From Flavobacteriales bacterium (GTDB lineage: Bacteria; Bacteroidota; Bacteroidia; Flavobacteriales_F; PHOS-HE28): a stretch of 64,000 bases of DNA. Below the pieces are notes generated by a model. The model was given only the letters and a program-made list of their open reading frames with translations, was not told where the DNA came from and made no database searches. The DNA is taken from the NCBI GenBank assembly GCA_019638085.1, contig JAHBUL010000004.1:38444-102443 (forward strand), written 5' to 3'. Shown piece by piece: positions 18,119-26,016 of this stretch. Made by a program: the position numbers and the translations under genes. Each line of letters starts with the position of its first letter. Within the stretch, counting starts at the first letter, position 1.

Positions 18119-19537
18119 ATGTCCACCACAGATCACCTGGCCTCCCTTCCGGAGCGTCATTGGAGGTTGTTCATCCACCTATCCTTTATCTGGCTTGCCA
18201 TACTGGCGTTGCACTTCCGCAACGAACGTCTCTTTGCAGATGCCGCATATTACCTCCTTCATACGGTGGATTCAGGCTTACCCTGGGTGGACCATCAGCG
18301 CTATTCCTTGGTATTGGCGGAGCTGCCCGCTCTGATCGCTTTGCACCTTGGCATGTCCTTGAAGGGTATCATCCTTACGTGGTCACTTGGTCATGTTGCT
18401 TGGGCCTGGGGCGCAGCTATTTGGTGCATTCGGCTCAAACGGGCCGATATGGCCGTGGCCATCGTCCTTTTGCAGTTCATCGGGCAGACCTATCTCTTCT
18501 TCTCCCCGATGATGGAGATCTGCTATGGCGGGATATTCGCGGCCTTGCTATTGGCTCTTTGGCAGGCCCGGCCGGTGCCCACAGGAAAACACTTGCTTGC
18601 TTGGGCGGTCATCAGCCTACTGCTGGTCACAAGCCATCCTGAACATGTGATCACACTATGCGTGGTGACCGCATTGGTCTGGGTAGGTGCCGGGCGCAAC
18701 TGGCGTATTCCCCTTCTGGCATTGGCACCGCTCGCGGTCTTCGTAGTGCTGAAGGTATTTTGGCTGAGCGACTATGAGTCGTCAAACATCCCCGAAATCA
18801 GTTCATCAACTAATCTGCGCTGGACCCATGGGACTTACCTACTTGAATTGGGGGAACTGGTGGTACGGAACTACCCGGACCTCTTGGTCATCATGGCCTT
18901 CGGCATTGTGCTGTTGCTGCCCGCAGGCCGGGCATGGTCGGTTCTGGCCCTGGTTGGCGGAGCTTTGGCAGTGGTGATTGCCGTGAACACCGCCATGGAG
19001 GCCAATTTTTATTCGAGATACCATGAATCGGCTTATTTCCCCATGGTGGTGTGCGGTGTCCTTCTCGGAACCATGGGGTTGCACCATGTTGCAGCTCGAT
19101 GGTCCCCTTGGATTCTCCTTTTTGCCTTTACCGTTGTTGGTGTGCGCTCGGGCCTGATCATCCGCCAAGGAAATGCCGTGGCCAAGCACATGGCGGAAAT
19201 TGAACGGAACATTACCGCCTGCCTCGCCCAGGGAAAGGGCAAATGCATCATTCGCGAGGTACACGAACAAGCCTCGGACGGTTCGGTGATGTGGAGCGTA
19301 CCCATGGAGGCAATGCTTTTGGCACGCGCCGAACAAGGCGTTGCCGTGAGTTTGATCACCGAACAGGACATGGACTTTGACAAAGCGTTTGAGAACCTAC
19401 CGGTAGACATGGTGCTTCTGCGCCGTTGGGAACCTCGTACCATCGCTTCATTGCATCCATGGTTCCGCATGGAACCGGGACCGTATCTTCCACTGGACAC
19501 CTTGGACAGTTCGCCTTTGCCCGGAACTGCCCAGTGA
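18119..19537 (+). CDS. Polytopic membrane protein, possibly glycosyltransferase-like
   Basis: 472 aa with roughly nine to eleven hydrophobic segments (for example FIHLSFIWLAILALHF, LLVIMAFGIVLLLPAG, SVLALVGGALAVVIAV). The topology, and a short soluble tail of about 110 residues, resemble uncharacterised polytopic proteins distantly like GT-C enzymes, but I do not see the acidic loop motif that would confirm catalysis. It converges with a family-2 glycosyltransferase 4 bp away, which suggests a surface polysaccharide or lipid-sugar context. Function unassigned. Confidence 0.7.
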   Translation: MSTTDHLASLPERHWRLFIHLSFIWLAILALHFRNERLFADAAYYLLHTVDSGLPWVDHQRYSLVLAELPALIALHLGMSLKGIILTWSLGHVAWAWGAAIWCIRLKRADMAVAIVLLQFIGQTYLFFSPMMEICYGGIFAALLLALWQARPVPTGKHLLAWAVISLLLVTSHPEHVITLCVVTALVWVGAGRNWRIPLLALAPLAVFVVLKVFWLSDYESSNIPEISSSTNLRWTHGTYLLELGELVVRNYPDLLVIMAFGIVLLLPAGRAWSVLALVGGALAVVIAVNTAMEANFYSRYHESAYFPMVVCGVLLGTMGLHHVAARWSPWILLFAFTVVGVRSGLIIRQGNAVAKHMAEIERNITACLAQGKGKCIIREVHEQASDGSVMWSVPMEAMLLARAEQGVAVSLITEQDMDFDKAFENLPVDMVLLRRWEPRTIASLHPWFRMEPGPYLPLDTLDSSPLPGTAQ

Positions 19538-19541
19538 CCGT

Positions 19542-20261
19542 TCAACGGTATTTCAGAATGCACCATATCGCATGCACACCGTCCTTCCAACCGATTTTCT
19601 TGCCCTCGGCTGCCGACCGTGCACGGTAACTTACGGGCACCTGCGACCAGCGCAATTCCTTTCGCCGCGCCAGCGCAGCAGTCACTTCTGGTTCAAACCC
19701 GAACCGCTGTTCATATAATGCAAGGCTTCGGGCCACTTCCAGGGACATCAGTTTATAGCACACCTCCATATCCCCCAAAGACAGCCCAGTGAACCGATTA
19801 CTTAGCCAAGTAAGAAAGATGTTCGCCATATAGCTGCCAAACGGAAAGCCGGAATATGGAAGGCCCTTGTGGAACCTGTTGCCATAAACAACGTCCGCTT
19901 TCCCACCCAACACCAGACCTAACATTGGCACAATATCGCGCGCATCCAGTTCAAGGTCCGCGTCCTGCATCACCACCCAAGTCCCGGTTGCCGTATTAAG
20001 GCCTTGGTGGATCGCAGCGCCCTTGCCCCTGTTCACTTCTTGGCGCACCAAATACACCAAGCCTTGCCCGTGCTCCGCAATGAACTGCTCGACGACTTCC
20101 GCCGTCCGATCTGTGGAACGGTCGTCCACCACGACAACCTCCTTGCCAATCCCGCTTGGAAGCTCCAAATCCACCAACTCGTTCAATACGGCCACAATGG
20201 TCCGCTCTTCGTTATAAGCAGGTACGAGGATGGAAAGTTTCTGTGTAGAAATGGCCTTGAT
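19542..20261 (-). CDS. Family 2 glycosyltransferase (DPM1-like), unusual start
   Basis: About 239 aa if translation begins at ATC 20261; the first conventional start is GTG 20195. The GT-A fold is clear: KLSILVPAYNEERTI, VVVDDRSTDRTAEVV, MQDADLELDARD and a later DMEVCYKLMS. Such enzymes transfer a sugar from a nucleotide donor to a lipid or polymer acceptor in the cytoplasm. The conserved first strand (KLSILVPAYN) lies upstream of GTG 20195, so that start would remove part of the nucleotide-binding site. An in-frame ATG at 20282 is cut off by TAA after five codons. The start is therefore either a rare ATC/ATT codon or affected by a mutation or sequence error. Confidence 0.85.
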   Translation of the reverse strand: MKAISTQKLSILVPAYNEERTIVAVLNELVDLELPSGIGKEVVVVDDRSTDRTAEVVEQFIAEHGQGLVYLVRQEVNRGKGAAIHQGLNTATGTWVVMQDADLELDARDIVPMLGLVLGGKADVVYGNRFHKGLPYSGFPFGSYMANIFLTWLSNRFTGLSLGDMEVCYKLMSLEVARSLALYEQRFGFEPEVTAALARRKELRWSQVPVSYRARSAAEGKKIGWKDGVHAIWCILKYR

Positions 20262-20350
20262 GTGTTACCGACCGTACCTCATGTCAACGGGCAATCAATC
20301 GATCCGTGTGCAAGCACGCGGCATTTCTCGAACGGACCTCAAAGCACGCC

Positions 20351-22486
20351 CTACTTCAGCCCCCGCTTTTCCAGCAACGGCCCCACCTCGGCATCCCGGC
20401 CTCGGAAGTCGCGGTAGAGTTCGCCGGCATCCTTGCTTCCACCCGTGGAAAGGATGGTCTCGCGGAAGTGCATGCCGTTGTCACGCGTCATGCCACCGTG
20501 CTCCTTGAACCACTGGAATGCATCGGCCTCCAATACTTCGGACCACATATAGGCGTAGTAACCGGCTCCGTATCCACCGCCCCAGATGTGGGAGAAGTAG
20601 CAGGTGCGGTAGCGCGGAAGCACCATGGGCAGGTCCAGGCCGTAGTTGGCCAGCGCTGCTTTTTCGAATTTGGGTACGTCCTGCAACGGAGCATCGGCAG
20701 GCAGCATGTGCCATTGCATGTCCAACAGGGCTGCGGCGAGGTATTCCGTAGTAGCGAAGCCCTGGTTGAACTTACCGGACTTCTTGATCTTGTCCACCAA
20801 GGACTTCGGCATGGCCTCCCCGGTCTTCCAATGCTTGGCATAGTTGGCGAACACCTTGGGATCCATCGCCCAGTTCTCGTTGAACTGACTGGGGAACTCC
20901 ACGAAGTCGCGCGGCACATTGGTGCCGGAGAAGTACGGGTACTTCTGCTTCGAGAGCAGACCATGCAGGGCATGCCCGAACTCATGGAACATGGTGATCA
21001 CATTATCGAAGCTGAGCAACACGGGCTGTCCATCAGCGGGCATCTGCACGTTCATGTCCTGGGTGACCACGGGCTTCTCATCCAGCAGGTAGCTCTGGTC
21101 CACAAAGCTGGACATCCATGCGCCGCCCTGTTTGTTGTCTCGGGAGAAATAATCCGCGTAAAACAGACCGATCACACTGCTATCCGCATCGAACACCTCG
21201 AACACCCGCACTTCCGGCAGGTACGTGGGCAGGTCGTGGCGTTCCTTGAAGGTGATGCCGTACAACTCATGGGCAGCGAAGAAGACGCCATCCTGTAGCA
21301 CCCGGTCCAGTTCGAAGTACGGCTTGATCTGGCTTTCGTCCAGGTCGTACTCGGCCTTGCGCACCTTTTCGGCATAGTAGTCCCAGTCCCATGGCTCCAA
21401 GGTGAACCCGCCCTTCTCCTTATCGATCATTGCTTGAAGCTTCGCGGCTTCGGCCTTTGCGTTCTTCACGGCAGCAGGTACCATGCCCGTGAGCAGCTTC
21501 ACGGCAGCATCGGGGGTCTTGGCCATCTGGTCGTCCAGCGTATAAGTAGCATAGTTGGGGAAACCGAGCAGCTTGGCACGCTGGGCACGAAGCTGGGCCA
21601 AGCGGCTTACCGTGGCCTTCTGGTCGGTGGCGTTGCCCAACATGCCGCGGCTGATGGAAGCTTTGAAGATGCGCTCACGAAGTGCGCGGTCGTGGAGTTC
21701 CGCCAGTACAGGCTGCATGGTGGTGTTCTGCAAGGTGATCAGCCATTTGCCCTCATGTCCTTTGTCCTTGGCGGCGGAAGCTGCGACTTCGATCTCCGCC
21801 GGGGCCATGCCATCCAATTGAGCGGAGTCGTCCACCAATACGGTGGCATTGTTCACCTCCTTCAAGAGGTTCTCGCTGAAGAGCGTGCTCAACTTGGACT
21901 CTTCTTCGTTGAGCGCGCGCAGGGACTTCTTATCGGCTTCATTCAACAAGGCACCGGCCCGAACAAAGCGGGTGTAGTAGCGCTCCACCAAATAGATGGA
22001 AACACTATCCAGACCTCCATCCGCTCGCCCATCATAGATCGTCTTGATCCGCTCGAAGAGCTTCGGGTCCAACGTGATGGCATCCTGATGCGCGGAGAGC
22101 TTGGGGGCCATCTCCGTATTCACCGCTTGAAGCGTATCGTTCGTATTGGAGGAAATGAGACCGAAGAAAACATGACTGACACGTGCGAGTTCCTGTCCGC
22201 TTTTCTCCAAGGCAACGATCGTATTCTCGAAGGTGGCTGGCTCCTTGCTGTTTGCAATGGCCTTCACTTCCACCATGTGCTTGCGCATACCTTCCTCCAT
22301 GGCAGGCGCGAAATCGCCGTTGTGGATCTGGCTGAAGTCAGGTGCTTGCAAATAGAGCGCACTCGGGTTCGTGAAAGGGTTTTCACGGATGGAGGTCGTG
22401 GCTGGCATATCGGACTTGGGGGTTTCACCGGTGCCGCATGAGGCGGCAAGCAAGATCACTGACAACGCGGCGAGGGAATGGTTCAT
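20351..22486 (-). CDS. M3 family metallopeptidase (peptidyl-dipeptidase Dcp-like), lipoprotein
   Basis: 711 aa from ATG 22486. The frame extends to a GTG at 22507, but a promoter-like TACATTCG overlaps that GTG, so the ATG is preferred. The N-terminus MNHSLAALSVILLAASCGTG has a lipobox. The zinc site HEFGHALHG lies near residue 500, and the C-terminal part YRTCYFSHIWGGGYGAGYY is typical of the M3 family. These enzymes trim short peptides; lipidation would place this one in the periplasm or outer membrane. It is separated from ordinary neighbours by short gaps. Confidence 0.92.
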   Translation of the reverse strand: MNHSLAALSVILLAASCGTGETPKSDMPATTSIRENPFTNPSALYLQAPDFSQIHNGDFAPAMEEGMRKHMVEVKAIANSKEPATFENTIVALEKSGQELARVSHVFFGLISSNTNDTLQAVNTEMAPKLSAHQDAITLDPKLFERIKTIYDGRADGGLDSVSIYLVERYYTRFVRAGALLNEADKKSLRALNEEESKLSTLFSENLLKEVNNATVLVDDSAQLDGMAPAEIEVAASAAKDKGHEGKWLITLQNTTMQPVLAELHDRALRERIFKASISRGMLGNATDQKATVSRLAQLRAQRAKLLGFPNYATYTLDDQMAKTPDAAVKLLTGMVPAAVKNAKAEAAKLQAMIDKEKGGFTLEPWDWDYYAEKVRKAEYDLDESQIKPYFELDRVLQDGVFFAAHELYGITFKERHDLPTYLPEVRVFEVFDADSSVIGLFYADYFSRDNKQGGAWMSSFVDQSYLLDEKPVVTQDMNVQMPADGQPVLLSFDNVITMFHEFGHALHGLLSKQKYPYFSGTNVPRDFVEFPSQFNENWAMDPKVFANYAKHWKTGEAMPKSLVDKIKKSGKFNQGFATTEYLAAALLDMQWHMLPADAPLQDVPKFEKAALANYGLDLPMVLPRYRTCYFSHIWGGGYGAGYYAYMWSEVLEADAFQWFKEHGGMTRDNGMHFRETILSTGGSKDAGELYRDFRGRDAEVGPLLEKRGLK

Positions 22487-22637
22487 GCGGATGTGGAAAT
22501 GGGCCACGAATGTAATGGCGGAATTGGAGGTAGCCTTTTCACGCCCTGAACGGCGTCGACCGGTCTTGTAGGAATACTTTCAGGGTTCCTGGATGAAAAA
22601 GATCACGAACTCCTGAAAAATCGAAAACAAGGCTTGC

Positions 22638-24569
22638 CTAGACCGCCTCTGTTCGCGCCATCCGGATGCGCCCCCAAATACCGACCCCGATCACCAGCGC
22701 AAGAACTGCGCCTTGGGTGAGCAGCCCCTGCACCGTGGGGTGTATACCGAGAACAGGAATGGAAATGAAGTGAACAAAGCTGGCATCGAATACCCCGGCT
22801 TCCTGCATGGCGGCCACGCCATTGCCTGCGAACACCACCGCCATGAGCGCCAGCAGCGCAGCGGTAATGGCGAAGAACGGTCCGATGGGCAGGCGCACGC
22901 TGTACTTCAGGATAGCACCACCGATGATGGCCAAGAGGATCACGGCTGCTCCGATCCCTCCAAGAACGGCCTGTTGCCCGCTGGGACCGGCTTGGCTGAA
23001 AAGCGTCTCGTAGAAGAGAATGATCTCGAACAGCTCGCGATAGACAGCCAGGAAGGAGATGCCCGCAAGCGCCCAGAGGGTGCGCTTGCTGAGCGCCGCA
23101 TTTACCTTGTCCTTGACGAAACGTTGCCAAGCTTTCGTGTTGGATTTGTTGTGCAGCCAATAGCCCACGTACAGCAACATGGCAGCAGCCAGCAGTGCAG
23201 TGACCCCTTCCGTGACCTCCCGGTCAGCACCGGAAATGTTGATCATATAGCGCGCCAACAGCCAGGTGGCCACGCCAAGCAGCACTGCACCGATCCACCC
23301 TGCGTGGATGTATGGCAGGGCATCGCGGCGACCGGTCTTCAGCACGAACGCGATAATGGCGGCAAGTACGAGGATGGCCTCCAGGCCTTCCCGCAAGAGG
23401 ATGAGCAAGGAACTGATGAAGGCAGCCGTGGTGGTAAGTCCATCGCCGGAAAGCTGGTCATCCGCACGGTCCAGCAGTACATGGATCCGGGCGATACTGG
23501 CGGCGACCGAATCACTGGGCACTCCCGATCCGATCTGTGAACGAAGGGTCATCATCTCCCGTTCCGTGCGCTTGCGCAAGGGTGCATCCACATTATCCAG
23601 CGCGGCTTCCACCAACTCGAAGCCTTCCAAATAGGCACTGATGGAAAGTCGGCGTGCGGTGGCTGGATCGCCGTTGCGGTAGGCTTCAAGGGCTTCGTCC
23701 AAGCGTTTCCGTGAGACGGTCAGCGGCGAAGGAGCGGCCTGCTGCACCGCTGCCGGGTTCGCGATGAGGAAGGCCAGCACAGCAGCGCGCTCGGCACCAT
23801 GTTGTTGCTCCACTTCCTCCGGCGTGGCAGAGACCAAGGCGCTCAGGTTGGTGAACTGTTCCTTGCCCACTCCTTCCTTCCACAGCTTTTCACCGCGCTT
23901 CAACTCTTCAGGGGTAGCAAGCATCCCGGCGGAATGGAAGGCCAATGCCCAGCGCTCATCCTCCGAAAGGCCAGAATAGGGCAGCATCTGCGTCCCGGCC
24001 ACCCCTAAGGTGATGGTATTGTACAGTCCGAATGGACTGCGCACGGCCATCGCGTCAGCATCATGGAAATTGCGCGGGGCGGGTTCCATGCCTTCGGCCT
24101 GGGGGCCATCACCATGACCCGTGGCCCCGTGGCAACTGGCACAATGAGCGCTGTACAGTGCGGCTGCAGTTGCCAGATCCGGTGCTTGCCTGGGTGCTAC
24201 TGCAACACGATAGACCATGATCACTTCTCCCCGTAGCGCTTTCGCCAATGCGGAGATGTCCACACCATCCCCTTTCTCCGATATCCTTTCATGTAAGGTG
24301 CGGGCATGTGCCACCAGGTCCGGACCTCCATCCACTTTGGGAAGCTGCTCCAGAATGATGATCACCTGCTGTGCGAATTCCAGTTGTTCGGCGTATTCCG
24401 CCGTGTCCAGCACCTGTCCATCCTTCACGAACTCCGGGTAGTCCACGCTCACATAATCGAGCATGTGTACCACCGTGCGGGCCTGCTCATCCTCACTGCC
24501 GGCCGCATGCACATGGAAGCCCATTAAGGCCACGACCACTATAAGCGCAAGCCTTAACGAGTTCATCAC
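22638..24569 (-). CDS. Cytochrome c - FTR1 iron permease fusion
   Basis: 643 aa. A signal peptide is followed by a helical region, then a cytochrome c heme site CASCH (C143, C146, H147), then a linker, then a multi-helix FTR1 domain. The FTR1 iron motifs are REGLE (393-397) and RELFE (511-515), both in membrane helices. FTR1/EfeU permeases import iron, usually coupled to oxidation of Fe(II); the fused heme domain could supply that electron step. Its ATG overlaps the stop of ychF by 4 bp. The fusion is a known FTR1 layout, not a new one. Confidence 0.92.
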   Translation of the reverse strand: MMNSLRLALIVVVALMGFHVHAAGSEDEQARTVVHMLDYVSVDYPEFVKDGQVLDTAEYAEQLEFAQQVIIILEQLPKVDGGPDLVAHARTLHERISEKGDGVDISALAKALRGEVIMVYRVAVAPRQAPDLATAAALYSAHCASCHGATGHGDGPQAEGMEPAPRNFHDADAMAVRSPFGLYNTITLGVAGTQMLPYSGLSEDERWALAFHSAGMLATPEELKRGEKLWKEGVGKEQFTNLSALVSATPEEVEQQHGAERAAVLAFLIANPAAVQQAAPSPLTVSRKRLDEALEAYRNGDPATARRLSISAYLEGFELVEAALDNVDAPLRKRTEREMMTLRSQIGSGVPSDSVAASIARIHVLLDRADDQLSGDGLTTTAAFISSLLILLREGLEAILVLAAIIAFVLKTGRRDALPYIHAGWIGAVLLGVATWLLARYMINISGADREVTEGVTALLAAAMLLYVGYWLHNKSNTKAWQRFVKDKVNAALSKRTLWALAGISFLAVYRELFEIILFYETLFSQAGPSGQQAVLGGIGAAVILLAIIGGAILKYSVRLPIGPFFAITAALLALMAVVFAGNGVAAMQEAGVFDASFVHFISIPVLGIHPTVQGLLTQGAVLALVIGVGIWGRIRMARTEAV

Positions 24570-25663
24570 ACGTTGAACAGGAAGTGCATGACATCTCCGT
24601 CCTTCACCAAATATTCCTTTCCCTCCACGCGCAGTTTGCCTGCCGCCTTCGCCGCAGCCTCCCCTCCGTAATGAATGAAATCATCATAGGCGACCACCTC
24701 TGCGCGGATAAAGCCCTTCTCGAAGTCGCTGTGGATCACACCCGCGGCCTGCGGAGCGGTCATGCCCTGCTCGATGGTCCACGCGCGCACCTCTTGCACC
24801 CCGGCGGTGAAGTAGGTGGCCAGCTTCAGCAATTTATAAGCGGCGTGGATCAGCTTGTTCACGCCGGGTTCCTTGAGACCGATGTCAAGCAGGAACATGT
24901 CACGTTCCTCGGCGGTTTCCATGCTGGCGATCTCCGCCTCAATGGCCGCTGTCACGAAGATCACTTCGGCATTCTCGTGGGCAACAGCCTTGCGGACAGC
25001 CTCTACGTACGCATTGCCGGTCACTGCGCTTTTCTCTTCCACGTTGCATACATATAGGACGGGCTTGCTGGTGAGCAGCTGGAACTCTGCCAACAACGCA
25101 GGGTCGTCATTCGCGGTGATCACGGTGCGTGCGCTTTCACCCTTCAGCAAGGCTTCACGGATCCGACCGAGCAGCTCGAAGCGGCGCTTGGCATCCTTAT
25201 CACCGATCTGGGCCTGCTTCTCCAATTTCTTCATCCGGGCCTCCACGGTCTCGAGGTCCTTCAGCTGTAGTTCGATATCGATCACCTCTTTGTCCCGCAC
25301 GGGGTCCACACTACCGTCCACGTGTACCACGTTGGGGTCGTCGAAGCAGCGGAGTACGTGCAGGATGGCATCGCATTCGCGGATGTTGCCGAGGAACTGG
25401 TTGCCCAACCCCTCACCTTTGCTAGCCCCTTTTACCAGGCCGGCTATGTCCACGATCTCCACCGTAGTGGGAAGGATGCGCTGGGGCTTCACGATCTTCG
25501 CCAATTCCTGCAGGCGCTGATCGGGCACGGTGATGATGCCCGTATTGGGTTCAATTGTGCAGAACGGGAAATTGGCCGCTTGGGCCTTCGCGCTGCTTAC
25601 ACAATTGAACAAGGTGCTCTTGCCCACGTTGGGCAGGCCTACTATGCCACACTTCAAACCCAT
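24566..25663 (-). CDS. ychF: Redox-regulated ribosome-associated ATPase YchF/OLA1
   Basis: 365 aa, the usual length. It starts MGLKCGIVGLPNVGKSTLFN with the P-loop at residues 9-16. The G4 position reads NVEE, the variant that makes YchF prefer ATP over GTP. The C-terminus is the TGS domain (TYFTAGVQEVRAWTI ... KDGDVMHFLFNV). It binds ribosomes and modulates stress responses. It probably shares a transcript with the FTR1 gene, since the stop and start overlap. Confidence 0.96.
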   Translation of the reverse strand: MGLKCGIVGLPNVGKSTLFNCVSSAKAQAANFPFCTIEPNTGIITVPDQRLQELAKIVKPQRILPTTVEIVDIAGLVKGASKGEGLGNQFLGNIRECDAILHVLRCFDDPNVVHVDGSVDPVRDKEVIDIELQLKDLETVEARMKKLEKQAQIGDKDAKRRFELLGRIREALLKGESARTVITANDDPALLAEFQLLTSKPVLYVCNVEEKSAVTGNAYVEAVRKAVAHENAEVIFVTAAIEAEIASMETAEERDMFLLDIGLKEPGVNKLIHAAYKLLKLATYFTAGVQEVRAWTIEQGMTAPQAAGVIHSDFEKGFIRAEVVAYDDFIHYGGEAAAKAAGKLRVEGKEYLVKDGDVMHFLFNV

Positions 25664-26016
25664 GCTTTCTTCGGAATTACCTCTTCGTGCCCCTCAAACG
25701 GGCCGCGAAAGTACTCCGAAGGCGCAGCATGAGCATTCGGATGGTCCAACAGCTGCATCGGACCGTCTCCATGATCCAAATTCGACCAAGAATATACAGG
25801 TCTAAAATTGGCAACAAGCACATCCGGAAGGGGGTATCGCTGCTTGGCCATTCCACTCATCGCTCCGTCCCCGTAGGCGATCCCGGCAGAACCCATAGTG
25901 AGGCCGGACGAGGATCGATCAGGAAGGATCACCCGAAGGCGATACTTTCTCTCGGTATGCTGCACCAAAAAACACTGTTGAGTAACTACTTTCGCGATGC
26001 CAATCCCCCATTCTAC
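25664..26016. other. Divergent intergenic region, ychF / M43 protease
   Basis: 353 bp without a convincing gene. Frames into the M43 gene are open here but lack protein-like content. TACTTTCG at 25987-25994 is a -7-like box 22 nt before the M43 ATG. No repeats or strong hairpins were noticed. Confidence 0.5.

Noticed and set aside
20306..22441. Plus-strand open frames opposite the M3 peptidase
   Set aside because: Antisense shadows; no signal, domain or promoter.
22638..24569. Cytochrome c-FTR1 fusion as a new iron transporter
   Set aside because: This domain combination is known in bacterial FTR1 family permeases.
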